NCBI GenBank assembly: GCA_051880495.1
Contig: JBJEOB010000163.1
Span: forward strand, 32,439-96,438
DNA length: 64,000 nt
From: MGBC120314 sp051880495
GTDB lineage: Bacteria > Bacillota > Clostridia > Lachnospirales > Lachnospiraceae
Direction: 5' to 3'
Numbering within the stretch: the first letter of the stretch is position 1; each line of letters begins with the position of its first letter. Positions 50,701-58,660 of the stretch are shown here, one piece after another. A program made the translations under genes and the position numbers. The notes beneath the pieces are model-generated. The model did no database searches and was not told the origin of the DNA. It saw only the letters and a program-made list of their open reading frames with translations.

Positions 50701-53099
50701 GAACAAGTCCTAAGGGAGAAGAAGAAACGCTCTCTTATGAAGAGGAAATTGACAATGACCCATACAAAGCCGGCTATTATTTTGCAGGCTGGTACACGGA
50801 TGAAAGCCTTCAGACACCTTTGACGGACATGAAGATGCCTGCACAGAACCTGGAACTTTATGCAGAATGGAAAGCATTAGAGAGCCGGTATATCGTAAAG
50901 CATTATAAGGAAAATGCCAATACAGGTGCTTACTATCTGGCAGAGACAAGTTACGATTATGCCTATACTGACTCAATCGTAGAACCTTCTGTTAAGCAGT
51001 ATTATGGTTACACGTCACCGGCTGTAAAGTCAGGCACTGTATCAGGAGATGATTCAAATCCTCTCGTGATTGAATATTATTATGATTGCAGTAAACATAA
51101 TCTGACACTGAAAGACTCTGTCTTAGAGGATAATGTATCCGCAGGGGATGTAACACGCGAGGTAAAATGTGGCAGTATCATACAGGCACAGACAAGAAGA
51201 GCGTATGATTTTGGAGGCTGGTATACGGATGCTGAATATACAGAGAAATATACCGGTATAATGCCTGATGAAGATTTGACTTTGTATGCAAAGTGGATAC
51301 CACAAATGCGCAATTATCAATTTGTATATCGTATGCAGAATACCAGAGGTAATTACGTCGATACCGATATTGTGAAGGGTAGTGCACAGGTAGACAGCTT
51401 TGTAACGCCGCCGGCACCGGATTATACAGGATTTATTACACCTGAAATAAGTCCGGTAAAGATTAAAGATGGCTACAATAATAATACATACTATTATGGT
51501 TATCAAAGACAAATTCATACCGTTACCTTTAAACCGGAAAACGGAGAAAGTGATATTGTTAAGAGAGGGTATTATGGCAGTGAAATCATTAAACCTGCTG
51601 CTCCTAAAAAAGAGGGATATATCTTTACAGGCTGGGATGCAGAGGTAGAGAATACAATTCCGGACAGGGATTTAACCTATACGGCGCAGTGGACGATAGG
51701 CTCTTATCACATTGCCTTTATGGTTGATAATGAAGATTTAGGTGCTACCTATGAATACGGACAAAAGATTGTTATACCGGCTAATCCTACAAAACCGGGT
51801 TATATCTTTAAGGGCTGGAGTGCGGATGTACCGGAAACAATGCCGGGTAAAAATCTGAATCTGACAGCGGTTTGGGAGCTTGAAAATTATAATATCACGT
51901 ACAAACTGAACGGTGGAGTGGGCTATTATCCAAGCTCTTACAATTATGATAGTGCTCAGATTACAATAGCCGAGCCAAAAGATCCGACCGGTTATAAAAC
52001 GTTTGTAAGCTGGATGGGAACCGGCCTGGATGTAAAAAAAGAGGATCTGAGTGACCCTGCAAAATGCGTGACAACGTTTAAGATTCCGAAAAATTCGACC
52101 GGGGACCGCCACTATGAAGCAATCTGGGTGGAAACAAAATATACCATACAATTCGTATCCAAAGATGGTGCACTGGGAATTAAAGATATGGAGATTACCT
52201 ATTCTCAAAGTAAATCATTGCCAAAGGTTACGAAGGTGCCGAAGGGATATTCGTTCAAGGGCTGGTCACTAAGCGAAAATAGTTCAACCGTAGTATACAA
52301 GGATGGGGCGACTATAAGTCATGTGAAGAGCAATATGGTATTGTATGCGGTATTTGAACCAAATGTGTACAACGTGACATTTGATTTTAATAAAAATCCG
52401 CAGTTTTCGACAACGGCAACTTGTGCATATTACTCGTCAGTTCCTCTGCCGGAGTTTACTACGAAGGATGGAAACAGACATTATTGGGGATACAACCTGG
52501 AAGCATGGGATATATTTAAGGGTAATTCTGCTACTGCGGATGCCTTTATTACCGCTGATAAGAAGAACTATACCCTTTATTATGACAGTGATGTCACCAT
52601 AAAAGCCAGATGGAAGCCAAATGGCACCTATATTTATGAGCCGTCAGATTATATGAATAATACTTACGATATTACAGATGGTAAGAACCGTGAAATTTCC
52701 TTTACGTTCTATGTGGACGGAAAGCAGACCAAGGTTCCTGTAACGGGTGATTATGGTCTTGGAAACGGCGCTGATTATGTGATTAATATGGATAACATGT
52801 CGTATGACGTTGTAAGTAATAACTTCAGTAAAATCACGGTGAAGCTAAAGTGTAATCTGACCATAGTACATGACGGATATGCGAAAATAAAAATCATATA
52901 CAAACCGAAAAACGGTAAAGAGGTAGTATGGAAGACTGAGTCGAAAGATTTACAGGATGCCGATGGCGTCACAAAATTCTCGCCGTATGTGCTTGAACGA
53001 ACAGATATCGAATACTTTAAATTCGAGTTTGATGCAGATGGTGGCGATAAAGATGAGTACCTTCTGTGGGGTCTGAATGTTGAGTTTGAGTACGAATAG
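44757..53099 (+). CDS. Giant secreted surface protein with InlB-type repeats
   Basis: 2,780 residues. A signal peptide (MKKRFVKQIICYLLSLTLFM, cleavage near SAAEVSS) is followed by two InlB B-type repeats (GYSFAGWYDNEELTG near 95 and GYTFLGWCYD near 300). Residues about 340-1235 form a long unrecognised beta-rich region. From about 1240 to 2620, at least eleven further GYxFxGW-type repeats (for instance GYVFAGWYRDAALTQP, GYAFAGWFTDKDYTNQ) alternate with MucBP-like modules (VKYTVKSYLQGVNGVYEVAE, SRYIVKHYKENANTGAYYL). The last 160 residues are unique. There is no LPXTG motif, membrane helix, S-layer or choline-binding repeat, so cell attachment must depend on the neighbours or be absent. Likely an adhesin. 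First gene of a four-gene unit. Confidence 0.9.
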   Translation: MKKRFVKQIICYLLSLTLFMSALQVPTSAAEVSSGNESGQTAISQQLADENVTETQDTAMTEKSLDFECNGGTFKDGYAPPDYYPVQGLPDEDYINKPGYSFAGWYDNEELTGEAVTEVSDTKYTGSVVLYAKWDDPYYYVDIPAVVATDGSEIKISAESDGLYDHEAVKVSIHSENDWNLKSNDALLSYQFREKDTPKALGNDVYVMYLTSSNKSEEKEYVCEVTQEPTVVGQYKDTLTFEIGYETTNYTITYVGNGGLKDDPDNPGELIAFEKETLLPGTALDNLPIAIKSGYTFLGWCYDEACTKYVSTTDRLLSDITLYAAFTENQPFESHSIATFARAIDVDGSSLVIQVTDLSGALSTEQILNACTLTNLSDFAEEITLVLSDAGNSTYTISKENGWKEGSNYKLVLDNDDLYFTGFDTTIREYEISIHKDEVKNLSLNQDIKYINVKELSNLTVNGESVQSVSIATMTLGMDGTVREEGSSATGSFTYTEGTLNVGDQIAVYAGEVIPNMDTVAASADGSNISFFEITAVNGTNYSYRGSKTEDVLFMPDVLPLDLSKDKDGELQNNSVTVDVAVLTFDDDSSNTNPSLSADTTVDEGDYLALYTDINRQDTVFYGKITSVLLSEGQYIINYQPQTWEEIMAAMDIYTTQPLSGEDLLGETNVNEFERNIESQALASGFAATVAEQIGEMVLRTDSFAELERALSEELAAEVEITGDTEQVMPDTAGLNKRVEVGLPQVKAELNTKLRHFYGNESGLHLGLEVSVPITFHVARYADFTITVTATFEQEVRVAINVDGEAVWKTWGIFPYIADYRVTASMDLYEYTGIALDINFKTEQANNYLLFPLPGVDSSTQFKKKQKIANNVENIINELEDMMENGREYISDKSPLMVELNSSNETEENQIPDEKAQAEISVAKSLAERYADLIEDDGEWVELYTREIKHQHFRIIYVIDIALELDFVVWAKVNVSIGMSFWYKNAKRYVFTLHVKGRKAASDTINITEEQYEFTAYAMGTIGIKAGVRLTVRVGLLSTELASVGLSAEVGGYVQLWGYLYYILKYSASKGRDSRAIGALYLELGIYLDIKFRATALSSAFTYSPTIFEAMWPLFTAGTRENVLDFVDTEETSCEMKYEYKQVRLPDDFFNMNYMDMKEGLDDGEYFTKIYEDDSDKYFEITMTNDAFTYDPKTNLITVDPGSKKSVDGEMIVTWKNQPGTFNTKPFQKKVKLHWDMLRDGYVISFISNGGSYVPAIGQKYGTEIKKPADPKKQGYVFAGWYRDAALTQPYTIPSVMPDESVIVHAKWEPAQVKYTVKSYLQGVNGVYEVAEDGIETGNAYTDSTISPQPKVREGFETPLTDSVTVRADGSTLIEYYYTREKYTATFKSDGEVVSTGSYRYGSMMPVPAVYKPGYDFVGWIPEGKDVVEEVPTEVPAKNTTYYASWKPKSGIGYTVRYYVQEDATDSYVLNSIEYLTGETGATVVAPAGNYDPAVYHLKDNAPLPSGEVKADGSLELRVYYDLTTYNVTYDTVANDATMPEGCELTFTARPGQKILTEIPERKGYRFTGWYLDAACTTEFDNTMPSQNITLYAGWEREKVNYTVRHLQENLAILNEYGYPEEGEATYTIVDEEVFSALPDEEVSPAVKTYEGFTSPAAVTKTVTVDENGNGTLVIEYQYSRKEYTVEWQLDMLSDDGVPQNRVQEYQYGATIIRPSFNKEIVRAGYHVDGWYEDEELTTPFTSETMPAHNVVAYPNWVAEDIEYMVWYQFWDGDSYQYSITETLTGLADSVVAPPEVKTFEGYTFDEAGRLDEHKINPDDPDVTYNYKINSHTVTYIYETDGGTVTTPVSKKYGEDITNSPERSGYAFAGWFTDKDYTNQYLGSTMPDNDITLYGKWKLGEQSYQVLHYLKQLDGTSVKLYMVENLSGMSGTEVTPDSKAPEGFEDVATVTLTLTPGSIDDNRIVYEYPRKQYQVTYHLNGGTSPKGEEETLSYEEEIDNDPYKAGYYFAGWYTDESLQTPLTDMKMPAQNLELYAEWKALESRYIVKHYKENANTGAYYLAETSYDYAYTDSIVEPSVKQYYGYTSPAVKSGTVSGDDSNPLVIEYYYDCSKHNLTLKDSVLEDNVSAGDVTREVKCGSIIQAQTRRAYDFGGWYTDAEYTEKYTGIMPDEDLTLYAKWIPQMRNYQFVYRMQNTRGNYVDTDIVKGSAQVDSFVTPPAPDYTGFITPEISPVKIKDGYNNNTYYYGYQRQIHTVTFKPENGESDIVKRGYYGSEIIKPAAPKKEGYIFTGWDAEVENTIPDRDLTYTAQWTIGSYHIAFMVDNEDLGATYEYGQKIVIPANPTKPGYIFKGWSADVPETMPGKNLNLTAVWELENYNITYKLNGGVGYYPSSYNYDSAQITIAEPKDPTGYKTFVSWMGTGLDVKKEDLSDPAKCVTTFKIPKNSTGDRHYEAIWVETKYTIQFVSKDGALGIKDMEITYSQSKSLPKVTKVPKGYSFKGWSLSENSSTVVYKDGATISHVKSNMVLYAVFEPNVYNVTFDFNKNPQFSTTATCAYYSSVPLPEFTTKDGNRHYWGYNLEAWDIFKGNSATADAFITADKKNYTLYYDSDVTIKARWKPNGTYIYEPSDYMNNTYDITDGKNREISFTFYVDGKQTKVPVTGDYGLGNGADYVINMDNMSYDVVSNNFSKITVKLKCNLTIVHDGYAKIKIIYKPKNGKEVVWKTESKDLQDADGVTKFSPYVLERTDIEYFKFEFDADGGDKDEYLLWGLNVEFEYE

Positions 53100-53114
53100 A
53101 ATTAGGGGTGGAAT

Positions 53115-53609
53115 ATGAAAAATAAAAAAAGAATTCTTATTTTATCGGGCTTCATACTCGTGCTCGTAATAATAGCAGCAGTTATATTTATCTCGGTCAG
53201 AAAAAAAGCAGATAAAGTTGAAGAACCGGCGTTTGTGCCGGTTCTGGAACCCAATGCAGTAGAACAGACGGACAGAATGGATCAGACCGCAGAACAGACT
53301 GAGGGAATCCGAATACCGGGATATCCGAGAATTACTGTTGAGGCAGGTACAACGGATGTTACGATGAATTTAAAGAATCCGGAAGGCAATCCCTGTTATT
53401 TTACATTTGAGATTGTTTTGACGGATGAGAATGAAACAATATATGTCTCCAAAATGGTGGAGCCGGGAAAGGCAGTAACCAATGTGACATTATCACGTGC
53501 ACTTAATAAAGGAGAGTATCCTGCAATGATAAAAATTACGACGACATCACTTACGGACGGTTTGCCGATGAATGGTGCAAACGTAGAAACAACCATTGTT
53601 GCACAGTAA
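53115..53609 (+). CDS. Membrane-anchored beta-domain protein of the surface cluster
   Basis: 164 residues: a membrane helix at about 8-29 (LILSGFILVLVIIAAVIFIS), an acidic linker, then a beta-sandwich-like domain from IPGYPRITVEAGTTDVTMNL through GNPCYFTFEIVLTDENETIY, VEPGKAVTNVTLSRALNKGE and YPAMIKITTTSL. Similar domains occur in many Lachnospiraceae next to secreted repeat proteins; no function is known to me. It starts 15 bases after the giant gene and overlaps nothing; the next start follows by 13 bases. Confidence 0.75.
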   Translation: MKNKKRILILSGFILVLVIIAAVIFISVRKKADKVEEPAFVPVLEPNAVEQTDRMDQTAEQTEGIRIPGYPRITVEAGTTDVTMNLKNPEGNPCYFTFEIVLTDENETIYVSKMVEPGKAVTNVTLSRALNKGEYPAMIKITTTSLTDGLPMNGANVETTIVAQ

Positions 53610-53622
53610 AGGGGGAAAGGAA

Positions 53623-54072
53623 ATGAAAAAGAAACGAATAATTGTAACAGCGCTTTTGACATTAGCTCTTTTGGCAGTACCGGCTTCCGCCAAAGCATCC
53701 AATACAATAAGTGTGATGTATCAGGTGGATCCCTCTTACGAGGTAGTGATTCCATCCTATACCGATGTTCCTTATCTGGAAGAAACGTCAACCTATGGGA
53801 CAATTCAGATAAAAGAGGCTATTTTGGAAGTAGATAAATGTATTCTGGTGGAAATGAATTCGTCCGGTGTTCTGATTAATGAAGAATATCCGCAATCTAC
53901 CATTCCGTATAAGGTTTTACATGATAACAAACCGTTTACCAGTCAGAAGTACACCAAAAAGGGAGAAGAAACAAAGCTTGAAATCTCCATAAATAAAGAA
54001 GACTGGAAGAAAGCAATGGGCGGAACATATAAAGCGGCAATAACATTTACTATATCGTACGTAGATAAATAG
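53623..54072 (+). CDS. Small secreted protein of the surface cluster
   Basis: 149 residues. A signal peptide (MKKKRIIVTALLTLALLAVP, cleavage near SAKAS) precedes a single beta-rich domain: ISVMYQVDPSYEVVIPSYTD, then EAILEVDKCILVEMNSSGVL and YKAAITFTISYVDK at the C-terminal end. Such pilin-like or WxL-like domains with an opening V-x-Y-x-V-x-x-x-Y-x-V-x-I-P pattern are frequent secreted partners of large surface proteins. The ATG at 53623 follows GGGGGAAAGGAA, so the in-frame TTG at 53596 is rejected. No cell-wall anchor. Confidence 0.75.
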   Translation: MKKKRIIVTALLTLALLAVPASAKASNTISVMYQVDPSYEVVIPSYTDVPYLEETSTYGTIQIKEAILEVDKCILVEMNSSGVLINEEYPQSTIPYKVLHDNKPFTSQKYTKKGEETKLEISINKEDWKKAMGGTYKAAITFTISYVDK

Positions 54073-54090
54073 CAGCAGAAAGGCGGCATT

Positions 54091-54789
54091 ATGAAAAAAA
54101 ATCTGGCTATTTTAATAGCAATCTTGATATGCCTGTTTGTGCCAATGTGTACCTATGCATCACAGAGTGGATTTGAAACAACGGTTCCGAAAACACATAC
54201 GGTATCAATTGAGGCAGAGCATGCATCAGCACTTTATATAGAGGGTGATAAGGGATTAAGCACCGCTTATCCCGTACCACGCTTATCCCAACCCCAATTT
54301 CAGATTACTGCTGATGAGGGGTATGTAATAAAGCGGGTTTTATTAAACGGTGAAGATGTGACGGGTAAAATGGTAAATGGGATATTGAAGTTACCTGAAG
54401 TATATGAAAATCAGGTGATTGTTGTTGAAACGGAGGCTATCGGAGATGATCCTGAAGAACCAACGACTGCCCCTGTAAAACCGTCGCCGACACCTGTGAA
54501 ACCTTCACCAACACCTGAAACACCGACGACGGCTTCAGTAACACCAACGACGGAAGCGGAAACCACAACTGTACAGATTGAATCAGAAGGCCCTGTACAG
54601 GAAACCAAGCAGGAAGAAATCACGCAGACAGAATCGGGAGAAAATGTTGTGCAGGAAGAAACGGAAAATGAAAAGACATCGGGCTTCTGGTGGATTCTTC
54701 TGCTATTGTTGTTGTGTATTATTGTATGGATAATTATCTTAATCCTAAAGAGAAGAAAAGATAAGGATGAGGAAAAAAATCTTAAATAA
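54091..54789 (+). CDS. Membrane-tethered surface protein with Pro/Thr-rich stalk
   Basis: 232 residues: signal peptide (LAILIAILICLFVPMCTYAS), a small domain of about 95 residues (EHASALYIEGDKGLSTAYPV, DEGYVIKRVLLNGEDVTG), then a low-complexity stalk of about 75 residues with repeated KPSPTPVKPSPTPETPTTA, and a C-terminal helix WWILLLLLLCIIVWIIILIL followed by KRRKDKDEE. It is a type I membrane protein able to present its head above the membrane and could hold the secreted partners. Last gene of the unit. Confidence 0.78.
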   Translation: MKKNLAILIAILICLFVPMCTYASQSGFETTVPKTHTVSIEAEHASALYIEGDKGLSTAYPVPRLSQPQFQITADEGYVIKRVLLNGEDVTGKMVNGILKLPEVYENQVIVVETEAIGDDPEEPTTAPVKPSPTPVKPSPTPETPTTASVTPTTEAETTTVQIESEGPVQETKQEEITQTESGENVVQEETENEKTSGFWWILLLLLLCIIVWIIILILKRRKDKDEEKNLK

Positions 54790-54813
54790 TAAGAATAATA
54801 TATTTATGTAAGG

Positions 54814-54843
54814 TTGAAATTTCATCTTTCTCCATGCTATAAT
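54814..54843 (+). promoter_or_regulatory. Promoter of the LuxR-type regulator gene
   Basis: TTGAAA (54814-54819), 18-base spacer, TATAAT (54838-54843). Confidence 0.7.
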
Positions 54844-54871
54844 TTGAGCATAGGTGGAGGTGAAAACCCAA

Positions 54872-55894
54872 ATGCAAGGGTTACATTTTGAAAAAGGACG
54901 GATTATTCTGCCTCTGGTCGGAAGTTCATTTGAACCGGGGAAAATGGAAGAGGCAATTGATTCTATCAAAGATACGCAGTCAGCTGAAATCGCGCGTGCG
55001 GAAGCGTGCTATTTTTCAGCAGATGCAGCAGGATGTATTGAAATAGTAGAAAAATATCTGACAAGTGAGGATATAATGCTTCGCCTGTCAGCAGATGTGC
55101 TATACGTATACGGAAATCTGACACTGAGAAAAGCAAGCAAAGTGCAGGCAGCAAGGCTGGATGTCGGACAGTGTCTGCAAAGAGCCTTTAAAGAAGAAGC
55201 AACAGAAGAGCTTAAGGCTGTCTGTGTGCTTGCTTACTATATGGTTAATACATTTCTTCATATTCAGGTGGAAAAGGAAATACCACCTTTAGAAGCCTAT
55301 ATTTCCTATCTTCCGATAGGACAGAGGATGTTTGCAGTCAGTGTTCTGGCGCATGGCATGTATTTGAAGCAGGATTATCTGAAAGCACAGGGTGTTGTGC
55401 AGACGGCAATGCTGTTGGCGGATGCAACATATCCGCTCTCTTTCATATATCTGAACTGTGTTGATGCCATATGCCGGATAAATCAGAAAGACCAGGAAGG
55501 AGCGGTACAATCTGTCAACAGGGCACTTGCTTTAGCAAGAAAAGACCGTCTTTTTGAACCGTTTATTGAATATCACGGCTTATTACAGGGCGTTTTGGAA
55601 GTCTGCCTGCGAAAAAGTGAGCCGGAAATATATAAGAAACTGGTTGACGGTATTATTCCGTTTAGCCGTGGCTGGATGACGATTCATAATTCACAGATGA
55701 ACAAAGATGTTACAGATTTGTTGACGCCTTTGGAATTTTCAATCGCCATGCTTGCCTGCCGTGACTGGACCAATCAGGAGATTGCACAGCTTATGGGCCT
55801 TTCGGTCAACACGGTGAAACACTATGTTTCTGATATTCTGGAGAAGCTGCAGATCGATAAGAGAGAAAAAATAAAAGATTTTGTGAATCAGTAA
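54872..55894 (+). CDS. LuxR-type transcriptional regulator with helical repeat domain
   Basis: 340 residues. About 270 N-terminal residues are all-helical in a TPR/MalT-like manner (AEACYFSADAAGCIEIVEKY, QGVVQTAMLLADATYPLSFI, QEGAVQSVNRALALARKDRL). The C-terminal 60 form a LuxR HTH: LLTPLEFSIAMLACRDWTNQ, EIAQLMGLSVNTVKHYVSDI, LEKLQIDKREKIKDF. No receiver domain is present, so control is by ligand or protein binding rather than phosphorylation. ATG 54872 follows GGTGGAGGTG; GTG 54854 lies within that site. Placed just after the surface-protein unit and before the sensor genes; regulation of either is plausible. Confidence 0.82.
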   Translation: MQGLHFEKGRIILPLVGSSFEPGKMEEAIDSIKDTQSAEIARAEACYFSADAAGCIEIVEKYLTSEDIMLRLSADVLYVYGNLTLRKASKVQAARLDVGQCLQRAFKEEATEELKAVCVLAYYMVNTFLHIQVEKEIPPLEAYISYLPIGQRMFAVSVLAHGMYLKQDYLKAQGVVQTAMLLADATYPLSFIYLNCVDAICRINQKDQEGAVQSVNRALALARKDRLFEPFIEYHGLLQGVLEVCLRKSEPEIYKKLVDGIIPFSRGWMTIHNSQMNKDVTDLLTPLEFSIAMLACRDWTNQEIAQLMGLSVNTVKHYVSDILEKLQIDKREKIKDFVNQ

Positions 55895-55911
55895 GATAAA
55901 GAAGGATTGAT

Positions 55912-55956
55912 GATGGTCAGGGGTTACGAAATTGTAATCTTCTGACCATTCTTATA
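55912..55956 (+). terminator. Long hairpin between the LuxR-type gene and the 7TM sensor gene
   Basis: ATGGTCAG and CTGACCAT form the outer stem, GGTTAC and GTAATC an inner stem, around GAAATT. The sequence after it (TCTTATATG) is a weak T tract, so it may be a partial terminator or an RNA-processing site. GC and codon use change immediately downstream. Confidence 0.5.
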
Positions 55957-55982
55957 TGATGTATCAAGCGAGGTGAAGGGCA

Positions 55983-57656
55983 ATGAGAAAAATGAATCTG
56001 AAAAAATACGGCACATTCTTCGTAGTTGCCCTCGCTTTGCTTATGGCGATTGTGCTTCGGCAGGTAGGATTCCATGTTGACGATCCTCTTGACCGGGCTT
56101 GCATCATTATTCGTTCCGCTATATATATTACACTTTTTACGGCATGGGGAATATCCGTGCGTGACCGTATCATCCAGCCGCAGGTGCGCCGTTATCTCGT
56201 CGCCATTTCTCTGCTGATGGTGTTCTGGATTGCCGTCCGGGGAATCAGACATGCTATGACTGACGGATATTGGCTGATGCGTCATCTTTGGTACTTATAC
56301 TATCTGCCCATGCTGTTTATCCCGCTGCTGGCGTTGTTCGTAGCTGTTGCACTGGGAAAACCGGATCATTTCCGTTTATCAAAGTGGATGAATCTTATGT
56401 ACATCCCAACTGCCGTCCTTGTGCTTCTGGTACTGACCAATGACATGCATCAACTCGTGTTCCGGTTCCCGGAAGATGCGGTAGTATGGATGAACGACTA
56501 TCGGTACGGCATAGTATATTTCCTTGTGGTCGGCTGGATTATTATTTGTGCTTTGACATCACTTGTTACCATGCTGCTCAAATGCCGTGTACCGCACAGT
56601 CGCAGGATTTTGGCACTCCCTTTTGTACCCGCTGCCGTGGCACTGATTTATGGCATACTGTATGCTCTTTGTGAGACAGGCGTGCCAAACCTTTCATGGC
56701 TGAAAGTGATTGCGGGCGATATGACGGTCGTATTTTGTCTGCTGTTTACCGCCGTACTGGAAAGCTGCATCCAATGCGGGCTGATTCAGGCGAACACCGG
56801 TTATGAAGAACTGTTTATTGCAGGCAGGCTTGGCGCACAGATTACCAACAGGGAAAATGACGTCTGCCTTTTAAGTTCCAATGCGATTGAACTGACTGCG
56901 GAGCAGATACAGGATGCGGGAGCGCACCCTGTGTTTGCGGATAAAAACACGCTTGTCATAAGCCATCCGATTCGTTTCGGTCATGTGCTGTGGCAGGAGG
57001 ATGTTACTGAGCTTACCGAAGCTATCGCGCAGATAGAAGAAAACTGCCGGAACCTTTCTGAGCAAAACAGCATCAGACAGAAAAATCTTGAAACACGAAA
57101 GAACATTATTGCCCTGCAGGAAAAGAACAGGGCAACGGATATGCTCAACCGGGCAACAGCCGAACAGCTCAACCTGATTGAACATCTGCTAACACAATAT
57201 GATACGGAAAATGATTATCAAAAACGCGAAAAAATTCTTGCAGGCGCGGCGGTTGTGGGGGCATACATAAAACGGTACGGAAATCTTCTGCTTGTCAACC
57301 AGAGGGAAGAAACGGCGGATATTCGCGATTTGTCAAGATGCTTTGAGGAATCCTTTGCCAATCTGGAACTGCTGGATGTGAAATGCCTTTGCACGCTTCC
57401 GGCGGACGTTACCTTGGCGACAAAGGATATGCTTTCCGTATACCGTGCCTTTGAAACGGCACTGGAGGACTGTCTTTTTGACCTTCAAAGTGTATGGGTT
57501 AATGCCAGGGAAAGGAACGGACAGTTCGTTCTGTCCATTGACTTTGTCTGCGACACTGATTTATCCTGCCATCCGGCAGATGCAGATTCCTATTCATTTG
57601 AGGACGGAGCCTGCCGCTTCACATTCAAATTGCAGAAAGGCGGTGAAGGCGAATGA
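55983..57656 (+). CDS. 7TM sensor with histidine-kinase-like C terminus lacking catalytic His
   Basis: 557 residues. The N-terminal 265 form about seven membrane helices of the histidine kinase N-terminal 7TM type. A PAS-like segment follows (about 280-345, VCLLSSNAIELTAEQIQDAG), then a coiled coil (about 345-420) without an H-box, and a C-terminal fold resembling a remnant of the ATPase domain (MLSVYRAFETALEDCLFDLQ) without N or G boxes. It probably detects a membrane or extracellular signal and passes it to the kinase encoded next (four-base overlap). Codon use is visibly richer in GC than in the genes before 55.9 kb. Confidence 0.78.
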   Translation: MRKMNLKKYGTFFVVALALLMAIVLRQVGFHVDDPLDRACIIIRSAIYITLFTAWGISVRDRIIQPQVRRYLVAISLLMVFWIAVRGIRHAMTDGYWLMRHLWYLYYLPMLFIPLLALFVAVALGKPDHFRLSKWMNLMYIPTAVLVLLVLTNDMHQLVFRFPEDAVVWMNDYRYGIVYFLVVGWIIICALTSLVTMLLKCRVPHSRRILALPFVPAAVALIYGILYALCETGVPNLSWLKVIAGDMTVVFCLLFTAVLESCIQCGLIQANTGYEELFIAGRLGAQITNRENDVCLLSSNAIELTAEQIQDAGAHPVFADKNTLVISHPIRFGHVLWQEDVTELTEAIAQIEENCRNLSEQNSIRQKNLETRKNIIALQEKNRATDMLNRATAEQLNLIEHLLTQYDTENDYQKREKILAGAAVVGAYIKRYGNLLLVNQREETADIRDLSRCFEESFANLELLDVKCLCTLPADVTLATKDMLSVYRAFETALEDCLFDLQSVWVNARERNGQFVLSIDFVCDTDLSCHPADADSYSFEDGACRFTFKLQKGGEGE

Positions 57657-58660
57657 AAACCCTGAAAGCAATCAGACGGATTAAAGCAAAACACGATCTG
57701 CGCAATGCGGTAAAAGAAGCACTGGATACCCTGCCATCTGCCGTCTGTTATTTTACTCCCGCAGGCACCATTAAGCTGTGCAATACGGCAATGTATGAAC
57801 TATTCCGCAAAATCACGCAGAACGATTTACAGAGCCTTGCAGAGCTTAATAAAGCGCTCGCGGCCTGCGATAACACCACCGATATCATCCGGGACAAAAA
57901 TGTATTCCTTTTCCCTGACGGACACGCATGGCAGTATTCCGCAGAGGAAATCACAACCCGGCAGGGCAAGGTCTATATCGAAGCAATATTTGATGACGTG
58001 ACCGAGCTGTATGAAAAACAGCAGGAACTGAATCGCCAGTCACGGGAGATGGAAAAGATGTACCGTGAGCTTAAGGTACTGTCGGGAAATATACTGGAAA
58101 TGACAAGAGAACAGGAAATCCTGAACCTAAAATCACGACTTCACGATCAGATGAATATGGGAGTTGCCGCCATTCGTCAGATTCTGCGGCAGAACACCGC
58201 CTCGGAGGGAAACGCCGCCGCTGTTATGCAGTTTCGCCGCGCTATTCAGATACTTCAGGAAGAAAACGCCTATCCGCAGGATGATATATCGGAGTTTATC
58301 AGGGATGCGGCAGTATCCGGCGTACGCGTGGAAATAAACGGTGAGCTTCCGGCGGAAGGAAAACTTCTGAATCTGCTTCTTGCGATCATGCGGGAAGCCT
58401 GTATCAACGCCGCCCGTCATGCCGATGCAACAGCAATGTATGTGGTGTCGGAGCAGACAGAAACTACCGTTACACTGCATATTACCAACGACGGCAGACA
58501 GCCGGAGAAAGACATCACGCCACGGGGCGGGCTTGTGTATCTCGAAAAATATATCACGAGAGCAGGCGGAAGAATGGAGATACAGTCGCAGCCGGAATTT
58601 TTGCTGACGATAACTTTGCCTGTCGGTACACAGAAAAAGGAACAGGAGGTGCAGAAGTGA
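57653..58660 (+). CDS. Sensor histidine kinase (cytoplasmic, PAS-containing)
   Basis: 335 residues without membrane helices. A PAS-like domain occupies about 20-125 (LPSAVCYFTPAGTIKLCNTA), a coiled coil and dimerisation helix follow with the phospho-acceptor candidate in LKSRLHDQMNMGVAAIRQIL, and the ATPase domain has an intact N box AIMREACINAARHADAT and NDGRQP with GGL in the lid. The HDQM context is typical of kinases paired with NarL-type regulators. It overlaps the 7TM gene and the response regulator gene by four bases each, so the three are one translationally coupled system. Confidence 0.85.
   Translation: MKTLKAIRRIKAKHDLRNAVKEALDTLPSAVCYFTPAGTIKLCNTAMYELFRKITQNDLQSLAELNKALAACDNTTDIIRDKNVFLFPDGHAWQYSAEEITTRQGKVYIEAIFDDVTELYEKQQELNRQSREMEKMYRELKVLSGNILEMTREQEILNLKSRLHDQMNMGVAAIRQILRQNTASEGNAAAVMQFRRAIQILQEENAYPQDDISEFIRDAAVSGVRVEINGELPAEGKLLNLLLAIMREACINAARHADATAMYVVSEQTETTVTLHITNDGRQPEKDITPRGGLVYLEKYITRAGGRMEIQSQPEFLLTITLPVGTQKKEQEVQK

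Noticed and set aside
44757..53099. Large minus-strand open frames within the giant surface gene, such as 49686-50063
   Set aside because: They lack ribosome binding sites and family resemblance and lie opposite a long, well supported coding frame.
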